NCBI RefSeq assembly: GCF_024733555.1
Contig: NZ_JANIOF010000001.1
Span: forward strand, 2,290,777 to 2,354,776
DNA from: Paenibacillus sp. SC116
GTDB taxonomy: Bacteria > Bacillota > Bacilli > Paenibacillales > Paenibacillaceae
Direction of reading: 5' to 3'
Length of the DNA stretch: 64,000 bases
Part shown: piece after piece, positions 37,311-45,557 of the stretch
Layout of the letters: each line of letters opens with the position of its first letter
Position numbering within the stretch: position 1 is the first letter of the stretch
Notes under the pieces: generated by a model
Told to the model about the DNA's origin: nothing
The model's input: only the letters and a program-made list of their open reading frames with translations
Database searches by the model: none
Program-made: the position numbers and the translations under genes

Positions 37311-39329
37311 TTATGAATAGGTTCCTTCGGCGCTCATCGCAATTTCATTAGCAAGGCGACGCTCCATCTCATTCATAACGTCGTTAACATCTACTTTTTC
37401 GCTAATGCTAGCGTTCATTGCAATCGTTGGCGTCATCGTGACAAAGTTTTGCACATAGCGCATTTCAGCTACGTCTTTCATCATCTGTAAATCTTCTTCT
37501 CCGATGTCCACCTCGCTGTTCACTTGCCCCACTTCACCGACTTTGCCGATGTTCGGCATCTTTCCAGCTCCAGCCGCTCCAGCTGTTCCGACTGCTCCGC
37601 CTCCACCTCCGCCAAGCCCTTTGTCCAATCCGTTCTCTTTCATTGCATCTCCGCTAAAACTAGAAGTGATGCCTTTTATCTTATCTTGCATTCCTTTACC
37701 CAAGTCAGAGCCTGCCTGATATCCTTTGGTACTGAATTCGGTAATCGACTTCGTCTCCAATCTTTGAGTCACTTTGTAGCCCTCAGGCATTTCACCCAAC
37801 CAATCGTCCATCTGCTTCTGAATCCCCGTTACACCGCTTGCCAAATTGGAACCAAATACAGCATCAATCGCTTCAGCAATCCGTTTCACCGTATCGAGGA
37901 CACTGTTCGCTAAATTCACAAAGAGTCGCTTAACACTATACACGGGATGATTAAACACATTCGCGAAAAACTCTACAAACGATGCCCAATAGTTCCATAT
38001 CCCGACTACAATGTTATAGATAAAGGCATATAACCCAAACAACGCGCCGCCGATAAAGCCAAGGACTTGATCAAAGGTAACGCCCATATTGTTCAAAATA
38101 ACGATTAACACACCTAGAGCAGCACCAATGAGTAGAATAGGCCAGTTCGCTAACATAAAGGCTGCGAATGCTCTAAATCCATTCACCATAGCCGCACTGC
38201 CCCATGCCCATAATAATGTGATCGCTGTTGTTCCCCACGCCCATATTAATGAAATTAAATACATGATCGCAGTGGTAGCCAATACCGTTAAAATCGGACC
38301 GATAATCGACCAATTGGATTGAACAAACGAAGCAACTGTCGAGATTATACTGATCAATCCTTCCACACCAGCAGCAATAGTCGAAATCGCCACCATGATG
38401 CCAGTAATCATCGCAGAACCTATATCACTATTCAAAAAATTGCTAATGCTTTGCATAACACCGGCAAACGACATCGCGGCAAAGTTTTTGATCTGCGTCC
38501 ATGTCCCTTCAAAGGTACGCGGCAGCGCCTCAAACTTTGCTTCAATATCATCCGAAGCCGCAAATAACGCACCCTTCATAATGTCAGCGGTAATCAAGCC
38601 TTCAGCGGACAACTTTTTCAATTCGCTGGTTGATTTACCCGTAAAATCTGCGATCGCTTGCGCCAACATCGGCGCACTTGCCATCATAGATTCGAACCCC
38701 GCCCCTTCCAGCTTGCCCGACGCCATCGCTTGTGTCACCTGATCCATCCCTGCTTGCTGTTCCGGGGCTGATGCCCCGTTCACGGCAAATGACTTCTGCA
38801 TCAGTTCTGAGAATGCAACGATCTCATTATTCCCGTTAAAAGAATCCCCCGCCGACAGTCCGAGTTTCGAGACCGTTCCAACCATGTCGCTGTAGCCCGT
38901 CCCAGATCGCTGAGCAGCACCAAATACCATCTTCTGCAAATTTTCATCCGGCTTCTTTTCATCTTTGATTACATTTAGACGGGCGTTATTGTTTGTATGC
39001 GTATCAACCGCCTGCATCGCTGAGCCTGCTCCCGCAGCCAAACTTGCGACAGCTGCCACCATAACACTTCTAACACCACTCCACGCACTTTTTACTTGTT
39101 CAGCGTTTTTGGCAGCTGCTTGTTGTTTCTTATTCAGCACATCCAGCCGTTGACTTGCCCCACTAATTGCGCTGCTCGTACCTGTGAACATCCGTCCAGG
39201 AGATGTTCTTGCACTTTGCGTATGCAGCATCTGCATCGATCGAATTACACGCTGCGTCCCTTGTGCAGCACGGTTCAACGTATTTGAGAAATTATCGCGT
39301 AACGCAAGCGTCGTCGATATTGTCGACAT
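37311..39329 (-). CDS. xkdO: tail tape measure protein
   Basis: Protein of 672 aa that sets tail length. It has helical N- and C-termini, a central tape-measure domain (LSAGDSFNGNNEIVAFSELM, GKLEGAGFESMMASAPMLAQ) and several hydrophobic helices between residues 290 and 450 that would insert in the target membrane. It is roughly half as long as PBSX XkdO (about 1330 aa), so a tail about half as long is expected. ATG follows GGAGGTG. Confidence 0.93.
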   Translation of the reverse strand: MSTISTTLALRDNFSNTLNRAAQGTQRVIRSMQMLHTQSARTSPGRMFTGTSSAISGASQRLDVLNKKQQAAAKNAEQVKSAWSGVRSVMVAAVASLAAGAGSAMQAVDTHTNNNARLNVIKDEKKPDENLQKMVFGAAQRSGTGYSDMVGTVSKLGLSAGDSFNGNNEIVAFSELMQKSFAVNGASAPEQQAGMDQVTQAMASGKLEGAGFESMMASAPMLAQAIADFTGKSTSELKKLSAEGLITADIMKGALFAASDDIEAKFEALPRTFEGTWTQIKNFAAMSFAGVMQSISNFLNSDIGSAMITGIMVAISTIAAGVEGLISIISTVASFVQSNWSIIGPILTVLATTAIMYLISLIWAWGTTAITLLWAWGSAAMVNGFRAFAAFMLANWPILLIGAALGVLIVILNNMGVTFDQVLGFIGGALFGLYAFIYNIVVGIWNYWASFVEFFANVFNHPVYSVKRLFVNLANSVLDTVKRIAEAIDAVFGSNLASGVTGIQKQMDDWLGEMPEGYKVTQRLETKSITEFSTKGYQAGSDLGKGMQDKIKGITSSFSGDAMKENGLDKGLGGGGGGAVGTAGAAGAGKMPNIGKVGEVGQVNSEVDIGEEDLQMMKDVAEMRYVQNFVTMTPTIAMNASISEKVDVNDVMNEMERRLANEIAMSAEGTYS

Positions 39330-39341
39330 TCGCTCACCTCC

Positions 39342-39925
39342 TTAACGCTTTCGCTTTGCTTTGTCAGCTTGCTTTTTTTCATTTTCGAGCTGTAAATCTA
39401 TGCTTGCATAAATAAAAGCCCGGACGTGCACAGGCTTATCCATGAGCTCATCCGGGCTAATTTTCAATCGATGCAGGGCATAGTGCGCATAGTTCGCTTC
39501 ACCGTTGCCCTGCTGGATTAGTTTTTTGCTTCTTCTACCAACTCATTAATATCAGTCTCGAACCCATTCAGCTGCTGTACGCGCTGTACAAGCTCCGCAT
39601 ATTGACCTGGATTAAACAGCTTATCAATAAGCGCCTCTGCTCCGAGTACGCCGAATTTCTTCTGCAACGCCGCATCTTTAAAATTCGGCTCTACGCAGCA
39701 AGCGATTAAGAGACGGTTGGCATACAAGTCCGCATCCGTTTCAACATCTTTCTGGTGTGTTCGCTTATTAAAAGTGGCCTTTTGGCAGCTTTTACGAATC
39801 TCTTTATTTTCAGCCTCGGTAATACTTTTCATCACAAACGGGAACGGAAACGGCTTGATGCTCACTTCCGTTTGTACCTCCGCCAGCACGTCATTGTTCA
39901 TTAAAAAATCCTGCAGTTTACCCAT
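39342..39925 (-). CDS. tail assembly chaperone, -1 frameshift product (XkdN-extension fusion)
   Basis: Directly before the xkdN stop the coding strand reads GCA AAA AAC TAA, a canonical A-AAA-AAC slippery heptamer at 39521-39527. Slipping back one base continues into an open frame beginning LIQQGNGEANYAHYALHRLK and ending KKQADKAKRKR at 39344, giving a 194-residue fusion. This mirrors the lambda gpG-gpGT mechanism conserved in long-tailed phages. The extension has no good start of its own and ends just before the tape-measure ribosome site. Confidence 0.85.
39518..39925 (-). CDS. xkdN: XkdN-like tail assembly chaperone (short form)
   Basis: Protein of 135 aa; MGKLQDFLMNNDVLAEVQTE, ISIKPFPFPFVMKS-like sequence and FKDAALQKKFGVLGAEALID match the Phage_XkdN family, the gpG-equivalent that coats the tape measure before tube assembly. 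The upstream gene is the tail tube. A minor share of ribosomes should shift frame at the 3' end to make the long form. Confidence 0.92.
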   Translation of the reverse strand: MGKLQDFLMNNDVLAEVQTEVSIKPFPFPFVMKSITEAENKEIRKSCQKATFNKRTHQKDVETDADLYANRLLIACCVEPNFKDAALQKKFGVLGAEALIDKLFNPGQYAELVQRVQQLNGFETDINELVEEAKN

Positions 39926-39938
39926 TTAGATAGCCTCC

Positions 39939-40397
39939 TTAAATTTTGTTGAACGGCGTTGCAATATCGAAGTCTTCAAACGTGAAATCTGCTTCCTCAT
40001 CGAGCGGATCGTCAGAGTCGCCATCCAACTTCGTCAAGATAGTAGAATCGAGATTCACCCCAAACAAATTCACCACTTGTTTGCCTGCTGCGCTGGCTGG
40101 GTCTTCATTTTCCACCATCATATTAAAGTAAACGTCTCGTCCGTTATCTTTATACTCCTTCAATAAAGAACGGAACAACGGCGTCATATAGTAGATAGTC
40201 ATGCTGCCAGTACCACTAATGCCTGTCGTCTTATGGCCTGTCATACGCTTGCCAATCGATTTAATTTCGGATTTGCTTTTTTCAATCGTTGCTTCAATCG
40301 TCTTAGCAAAAAACAATTCCTCATTGTTTCCATTAATTTTGGCGTATGCCTTGCCCTCTTTACCATTAATCGTATCTTGTGAATGTAGTTTCGCCAT
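39939..40397 (-). CDS. xkdM: XkdM tail tube protein
   Basis: Inner tube subunit of 152 aa. It carries HSQDTINGKEGKAYAKINGN, EELFFAKTIEATIEKSKSE and GKRMTGHKTTGISGTGSMTI, diagnostic of XkdM/YqbM. The tube is surrounded by the XkdK sheath encoded upstream. Confidence 0.95.
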   Translation of the reverse strand: MAKLHSQDTINGKEGKAYAKINGNNEELFFAKTIEATIEKSKSEIKSIGKRMTGHKTTGISGTGSMTIYYMTPLFRSLLKEYKDNGRDVYFNMMVENEDPASAAGKQVVNLFGVNLDSTILTKLDGDSDDPLDEEADFTFEDFDIATPFNKI

Positions 40398-40414
40398 TTA
40401 TATATCCCCCTCTT

Positions 40415-41734
40415 CTACACAACTTGAACTGTCATGTAGAGCTTCTCCATACTATCGTTAGGCTGCAGCACGCTATGAACGGCTACATCACGCTTGCCAA
40501 TCCCTTGATCAATCGTAATGTCCTCACTATCAAAGTTGCTTATCGCACCAACCGCCTGATATTGCAACGCCAAAGAAACGAGATCTGCTTTAAACAATTG
40601 GCGTCCCGTATCATTGTTCGTGACAAGTCCGATATAAGACGCGCCGAAAATACGGGCAACATCGTTCGCCCAGCCATCCATCACACGCATCACACGATTG
40701 CTCGTCCAATCTGGTGACTTACCGCCTCCAAACGTTACTAAGCTATTAATGTCAGAAAGTACGCGGGCTTTGCTGCCTTCGCCGTAAAAGACGAACTCTC
40801 CCGCCTTAATCGCCGTTTCATACTGGCTCTTTGTATATTTAATATTTACATCAACTGCACCGTCATAAGTTGTATTTGTTAAGCTTTGATTGATTTCCGC
40901 TGCTGCTGTAGCCCCTGCTACCCACGCAACCGCTTGTTCACCGGAAACGACTGTCGTATCTTCGAGTACAACACCGTTCTTGACGTTAATAATACCCTCG
41001 TGATCAGCAGGCTGATTGTGCAGTACACATACCACTTTTTTGCCTTCATCTTCACGAAGACGCTTCGTGAATGCTACAAATAACGACTTCACACTCGTAT
41101 CTGTACCTGGATAACCTAGTACGTTAAAGCTCTCAACTTCGAGTGCAGTCAAATAACCGCTGTACGTTGTTCCATTCGCTGTCCCATTTGTACCCCCTGT
41201 TAATGGAGCGGCAGCAGCCGCTACAAGCGCTCCCGTCGTACCGAATGTAACAAAAGCGTTCGCTGACAAGGCAGCAACGGAAGTTACGGTTTGCTTGTCT
41301 ACCTCTTGCATACCTAAGTAAGTAATAACATCAAACCCACCTGCAGGATTCGTCAGTACCGCCACTCGAATGTCATTGCCGCGCGTACCGCTATATTTAG
41401 CTGTTGCCGTAAGACCGCCTGTCGTCTTTGTTGCCTTAACGCCACCACTGTTTGCACGATAGACAAGCAGCGTTTTCGCACGTTTAAAGCATTCACGAAT
41501 AAGCAGCATCTCTGGCGCAGTAGCATCAAAGCCAAAAACAGTTAACGACTGTTTATTAAAATCAGCCGCATCCATCTTAATAAGCTTGTCCTCTGCACCC
41601 CAATTTAGTTGTAAAGGCAATGAAGCCACACCGCGAGCCCCCGCAGTTACACCGCCACCTGCAGATACAAAATTAATATAGGCACCTGGCAGCACTTTAT
41701 TTTGAAACGTAAATGTTCCGCCTCCAATTGGCAT
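40415..41734 (-). CDS. xkdK: XkdK tail sheath protein
   Basis: Contractile sheath subunit of 439 aa. The N-terminal FTFQNKVLPGAYINFVSAGG motif, the GTRGNDIRVAVLTNPAGGFD segment and the C-terminal FGASYIGLVTNNDTGRQLF with VLQPNDSMEKLYMTVQV are characteristic of the family. Its presence shows that the element builds a contractile (myovirus-type) tail. Confidence 0.96.
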   Translation of the reverse strand: MPIGGGTFTFQNKVLPGAYINFVSAGGGVTAGARGVASLPLQLNWGAEDKLIKMDAADFNKQSLTVFGFDATAPEMLLIRECFKRAKTLLVYRANSGGVKATKTTGGLTATAKYSGTRGNDIRVAVLTNPAGGFDVITYLGMQEVDKQTVTSVAALSANAFVTFGTTGALVAAAAAPLTGGTNGTANGTTYSGYLTALEVESFNVLGYPGTDTSVKSLFVAFTKRLREDEGKKVVCVLHNQPADHEGIINVKNGVVLEDTTVVSGEQAVAWVAGATAAAEINQSLTNTTYDGAVDVNIKYTKSQYETAIKAGEFVFYGEGSKARVLSDINSLVTFGGGKSPDWTSNRVMRVMDGWANDVARIFGASYIGLVTNNDTGRQLFKADLVSLALQYQAVGAISNFDSEDITIDQGIGKRDVAVHSVLQPNDSMEKLYMTVQVV

Positions 41735-41735
41735 A

Positions 41736-41936
41736 CTAACACACCTCTCCCATCATAAATGTTTGAATAATCTCGTTTACTTCTACTAACGTGTACAATT
41801 TCTCATCTTCCAACAGCGCATCCAATACATCTGGATGGAAGACACTGGACTCCTCTTTAAGCTGCCACTTATAGAAAGAAGGCTCTGACAACATGTCAGA
41901 ACCTTCTCGCTTGCTCTTCTTTATCGCTTCTGTCAA
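41736..41936 (-). CDS. small phage protein of unknown function
   Basis: Possible protein of 66 aa beginning at TTG 41936 and overlapping the previous gene's stop by four bases (TTGA), directly before the sheath gene. It is acidic and helical (HPDVLDALLEDEKLYTLVEVN). PBSX-type operons often hold such a short gene before xkdK. A strong hairpin sits inside its first third. Moderately supported by position and tight spacing. Confidence 0.6.
   Translation of the reverse strand: MTEAIKKSKREGSDMLSEPSFYKWQLKEESSVFHPDVLDALLEDEKLYTLVEVNEIIQTFMMGEVC
41877..41906 (-). other. hairpin inside the small gene before the sheath
   Basis: On the minus strand GAAGGTTCTGACA and TTGTCAGAGCCTTC form a 13-bp stem with one mismatch and a tiny loop, followed by TTTCTATA. 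It has the look of a weak terminator or mRNA-processing site within coding sequence. Confidence 0.5.
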
Positions 41937-42355
41937 GGTGAAATCCCCCCTATCATTTGCAACTTGCCCATCGCATCCACCGCTTCGGGATCTTTCAACC
42001 CGCTTACGATGACGTCGAATGTAAAATGAAATACCATGTCATCCCCAGGTTCTGCTTGCGCTTTACTCACGTGAACAACTTGTCCATTAACGTTCAATTG
42101 CTCGAACTCAAAGTAAAGCTTCTCTGCCCAGTCGTGAAAGACCATATTGTCTTTTATAGACTTAAAATGCAGCAACTCAAAGCTGTACGTCCGCATACGC
42201 CTTCGTCCCAGCTTCGTTTCATGCTTCTGCTCCACGCAGCGAATGAAATGATGGCCATCCGCTTGTTTCGGAATTTCATCTACATAGATGAGTCGGTCGG
42301 GATAAACGGACTTTAAACGTTTGGCGATGGCTTTGATCAGATCGTTAACGGTCAC
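41933..42355 (-). CDS. phage tail terminator/neck protein (XkdJ-like, DUF6838)
   Basis: Protein of 140 aa from GTG 42355, with LIKAIAKRLKSVYPDRLIYV and FHDWAEKLYFEFEQLNVNGQ. These are like the short tail-completion proteins that lie between HK97-gp10-like and sheath genes in PBSX-type phages. Its position and length support the role. Confidence 0.8.
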   Translation of the reverse strand: MTVNDLIKAIAKRLKSVYPDRLIYVDEIPKQADGHHFIRCVEQKHETKLGRRRMRTYSFELLHFKSIKDNMVFHDWAEKLYFEFEQLNVNGQVVHVSKAQAEPGDDMVFHFTFDVIVSGLKDPEAVDAMGKLQMIGGISP

Positions 42356-42363
42356 TCGTCACA

Positions 42364-42819
42364 TCATCCCCTTTCGAGATACTGTTTCAATCGGCTGCTG
42401 AATTTGCGCTGCAATCTCGGCTGCCTGCCAGCTTCCGCTTGCTTCATTGCACGGCGAAGTATATAGCGGCCTTTCACAAACGTACCGGACTTCGTACGGC
42501 GACCATACTCAATGACACGCGCATACGGCACGTTGTTGTATACGTCGATTTGATAGGTCGTGCCGCTTGTTTTCGGTCTGCTGCCATCATACTCATTATT
42601 GTTGGCATGAGCGCGATTGCGGTTGCCCGTATGAAAATGATTGCGATAACGTCCTGTATCAACAGCGTCAGGGTTACCACTGCTTGCTATCATCTTCGCT
42701 TGTCGTGCTGCATATTCCCCTTCTTCAATGAGCAGCTTCTGCGTAACCTGCGGCGCTTCGCGTTGCAACGTGATTAGCTTTTGACGATATTTGATAAGCT
42801 GCTTAACGTTTGATCCCAT
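42364..42819 (-). CDS. HK97 gp10-like / XkdI neck protein
   Basis: Basic protein of 151 aa with YNNVPYARVIEYGRRTKSGTF and the RYILRRAMKQAE helix, the usual signature of HK97-gp10-like neck proteins that join head and tail. It overlaps neither neighbour and lies in the expected order. Confidence 0.85.
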   Translation of the reverse strand: MGSNVKQLIKYRQKLITLQREAPQVTQKLLIEEGEYAARQAKMIASSGNPDAVDTGRYRNHFHTGNRNRAHANNNEYDGSRPKTSGTTYQIDVYNNVPYARVIEYGRRTKSGTFVKGRYILRRAMKQAEAGRQPRLQRKFSSRLKQYLERG

Positions 42820-42843
42820 CGTCCATGCACCACCTTTGCCCTA

Positions 42844-43260
42844 TCATGCCAGCTTTTCCGCCTTTAAACGCACTTCATTGTGCGTCGCATATCGCTTAGG
42901 AACGCCAACAACTTCGTAGCTGCTGGAGAGCTTGACTTGTCCGAATCGTTGGACTGTCACACGATCCCCCGCTTGAATTGAAACCGTGGGCGCTACATAT
43001 AGAGTCGCTTCATATTCAATTCTGTGCTCCACAGTGGTTTGACTGCTCCTATCACTACCTGCCGAAAATGCGCAAGCGATGTTATCGTAGATGTTCGTCC
43101 ATGTCGTACGGACGATGCCGTCCGCATCTTCTGCCGCCACACTTCTACTTACGCTGCAGCTATCCTCGTACGTTAGTTCGAGTGCAGTTCGTTCGGCTTC
43201 TGCATTGCCGAACATACGAAAATGCAGCCCCGTTGCAGCCATAGCAATACGTTCCAACAT
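42844..43260 (-). CDS. head closure protein (XkdH-like)
   Basis: Protein of 138 aa from ATG 43260, preceded by GAGGTGG. The beta-rich sequence (IAMAATGLHFRMFGNAE, YEATLYVAPTVSIQAGDRVT, VQRFGQVKLSSSYEVVG) resembles stopper/head-closure proteins of SPP1 gp16/XkdH type. Position between connector and neck protein fits. Confidence 0.8.
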   Translation of the reverse strand: MLERIAMAATGLHFRMFGNAEAERTALELTYEDSCSVSRSVAAEDADGIVRTTWTNIYDNIACAFSAGSDRSSQTTVEHRIEYEATLYVAPTVSIQAGDRVTVQRFGQVKLSSSYEVVGVPKRYATHNEVRLKAEKLA

Positions 43261-43262
43261 TG

Positions 43263-43625
43263 CTACCACCTCAGCTTTCGAAATGCCTGGAGCTGCACCT
43301 TATAATTGTCAACGATGTCTTTCACTCCACGAATATCTGCAACTGGCTTCGTATCAAAGCTAGTAGATACGTCGCCACGGCTTACAGACTTTGCTGTTGG
43401 TGGAATATGCTCGACACCGTACCTTTCTGAGCGCCACATATCCGCCGCCATACGAACGGCAACATTTTCGAGCAAGATCGGCATCTGATCTAGGTTGCAA
43501 TAATTGACTATCTCATCATTTACTGTTTGCAACACCAATTGCAAAAGCGGATCTTGTTCGTTGCCCGTAATGCCGAGCAGCTGCTTTAGCTTGCTTAGCA
43601 TTGTAGTAGAGATTATAGAAGTCAT
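43263..43625 (-). CDS. head-tail connector (YqbG/gp6-type)
   Basis: Helical protein of 120 aa, ATG 43625 about 10 bases after AGGAG. LKQLLGITGNEQDPLLQLVL, VNDEIVNYCNLDQMP and VRMAADMWRSERYG are typical of adaptor proteins that sit under the portal. It ends two bases before the head-closure gene. Confidence 0.85.
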   Translation of the reverse strand: MTSIISTTMLSKLKQLLGITGNEQDPLLQLVLQTVNDEIVNYCNLDQMPILLENVAVRMAADMWRSERYGVEHIPPTAKSVSRGDVSTSFDTKPVADIRGVKDIVDNYKVQLQAFRKLRW

Positions 43626-43642
43626 AAGGATCACACTCCTAC

Positions 43643-44566
43643 TTATACTCCGATATTTACCCACACACCATCGATCTTGTTATCTGGAATCCACAAGTCA
43701 TGGTATTTGCGATAATCCAATTTCCAAGCGTCTGCCTTCTGATTCGTATTCGGTTCAAAAATGCGTACCTTTTCTGTCTTGGAAACCGCAATCGGGCTGC
43801 GGCGCACTGTAATGATCCAGTTGATCGGTTTCGCACCAGTAGCTGGAACAAATCCGCCATTCGTTTGGCCTGTCGTGGACCCATCGTGGAACACATAAGC
43901 CGTCTTCATACGAGCGGAAGGCACGCGGATAATTGGGTTGTTGTCGAGCACTTTTACTTTGCGGGAAATGTTGCCTTGCGTAAACTCAGCAACCTCTAAG
44001 TTTTTCTCCACTTTATCAGCTAGATCAAGCTGTTTCGCGGCATGTGTGGACATCGTGATGACCATTTGCTCATTTTCACCAATAATGTCTTCAATCGCAG
44101 TAATATCATCAAGCAGCTTGTCATAAATCGTTGCTGCTGCTGGTGTATAAGCCGTTGTATTTACTTTGCCTTTTGCGTTAGCCATCGCGTAAATTTTGCT
44201 GTAGCGATACGCATCAATCTCAGGCACAACTAATGTGCGCTGGAACTCGCCCATCACATTAGCAGCAGTCGCAGCAAAGTTAGACTCATCCACATCCATC
44301 GCATCTAGCTGGAACGTGCGACCACGGTCCTGCGTCAGCGCATAGGTACCATACGTTAAGGATACGGACCCTTGAACGTAACCACGATCACGGTCATAAT
44401 CACCAAGGCCGTCCATCGCGATCTTCGGAATTTTCACCTCATTACCGCCAGCGTATTTCACTTGCGCTGCATTTTCTTCCATCCATCCAGATGTCGCCAA
44501 AGCAACCATCTGCTCATCCAGCGAAGCTTGAAACAGCGTCGCGTATTGGAGCGTATTAATAGACAT
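43643..44566 (-). CDS. xkdG: major capsid protein
   Basis: Main head subunit of 307 aa. ATG 44566 is 9 bases after AAAGGATG; ATG 44572 would overlap the ribosome site. The sequence MSINTLQYATLFQASLDEQM, KIPKIAMDGLGDYDRDRGYV and LTQDRGRTFQLDAMDVDESN matches XkdG-type capsid proteins of the HK97 fold. Confidence 0.93.
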   Translation of the reverse strand: MSINTLQYATLFQASLDEQMVALATSGWMEENAAQVKYAGGNEVKIPKIAMDGLGDYDRDRGYVQGSVSLTYGTYALTQDRGRTFQLDAMDVDESNFAATAANVMGEFQRTLVVPEIDAYRYSKIYAMANAKGKVNTTAYTPAAATIYDKLLDDITAIEDIIGENEQMVITMSTHAAKQLDLADKVEKNLEVAEFTQGNISRKVKVLDNNPIIRVPSARMKTAYVFHDGSTTGQTNGGFVPATGAKPINWIITVRRSPIAVSKTEKVRIFEPNTNQKADAWKLDYRKYHDLWIPDNKIDGVWVNIGV

Positions 44567-44635
44567 GTACATTCATCCTTTCGAAAATGGTTGTTAAAAT
44601 AGTTGAAGCAATTGCAATAGAGCGCTGTTGGTTAC

Positions 44636-45361
44636 CTACAAGTTAGGCAAACCCATTGCCGCACGCACTGCCGTTAGATTAGCAGCTTGCGAGTTAGGCG
44701 CTATGCCTGGATCGGCTGGTCTTGCCCCATGAATAGCTGGCAAGGTGAGATTTAGAAGCTGATCCTGATTGAGCATTGCGGGGTTGGACTGTAGTTGTTC
44801 CGCGTGGATGATTGGAGCAGTGCCATCTTGCATCTGCATAGACACTTGTTGACCATTCAGTGGATTCTGATTGATAAACAAGTAAGGCTTTGCCACTCGG
44901 ATTGGAGCAATGATCTCTTCCAAATCCTGTTTCACATTGCCCGCTTCATCCAGCTCAATCTTGTCCATATCAATGAGATTGATCAGGTCTTCCGTGTCAT
45001 GCACCTTGCCTGCGAGCGCCATTCGAATAGCAGCAGTACGCTGAATCGAAGCAAGCTCAGACTGGTAATTACGCGCAAGCTCATCCAGCTTGCCTTGCGC
45101 AACGATAACATCGGTAGCGATCTTGGAAGGATCGCCGCTGCCACCAATCGCTTTTAGCGCATCTGCTGCTGCCTTTAAGGCTGCTTCTGCGCTCGCCTTG
45201 CCTTTCGTTGCCGCATCATATTTTTCTGCGGGTACAAAACTTCCATCGTTCCCTACAACAAGGTCAACGTCTTTCCCCTCCTTTCCTTTGCCTTGCAATG
45301 CAGTTTCCACTTGCAAAACTAACTCCTCACCCAATAGCATTTTGATTGACTCAACAATCAT
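44636..45361 (-). CDS. scaffold protein (GP20 / XkdF-region type)
   Basis: Head scaffold of 241 aa. Extended Ala/Lys/Glu-rich helices (AATKGKASAEAALKAAADAL, NYQSELASIQRTAAIRMALA) and the N-terminal VDLVVGNDGSFVPAEKYDAA fit phage minor structural protein GP20. Proteins of this sort guide capsid assembly and are then expelled. It directly precedes the capsid gene. A strong terminator lies only 89 bases upstream. Confidence 0.9.
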   Translation of the reverse strand: MIVESIKMLLGEELVLQVETALQGKGKEGKDVDLVVGNDGSFVPAEKYDAATKGKASAEAALKAAADALKAIGGSGDPSKIATDVIVAQGKLDELARNYQSELASIQRTAAIRMALAGKVHDTEDLINLIDMDKIELDEAGNVKQDLEEIIAPIRVAKPYLFINQNPLNGQQVSMQMQDGTAPIIHAEQLQSNPAMLNQDQLLNLTLPAIHGARPADPGIAPNSQAANLTAVRAAMGLPNL

Positions 45362-45449
45362 GTTCTTGCTCCTTCCCGGCTGTTTATATAGCGACTTCCA
45401 CGCTCATTGCCTCCACCAGTATATCTAGGACTGGCTGCCAGTAATGGGT

Positions 45450-45488
45450 ATAAAAAAACCACCGCCTCTTGTAAAGAGAACGATGGTT
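45450..45488 (-). terminator. strong terminator before the scaffold gene
   Basis: Arms around AACCACCGCCTCTT and AGAGAACGATGGTT form a long stem with GTAA loop on the minus strand, followed by seven Ts. It lies in the path of late transcription between the toxin modules and head genes. Confidence 0.85.
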
Positions 45489-45557
45489 TAATCATCAGGT
45501 GTTAAGTTGTGATATGCAGCTCATTGAGCGTATTTCCTAATTTGCTATATTACTATA

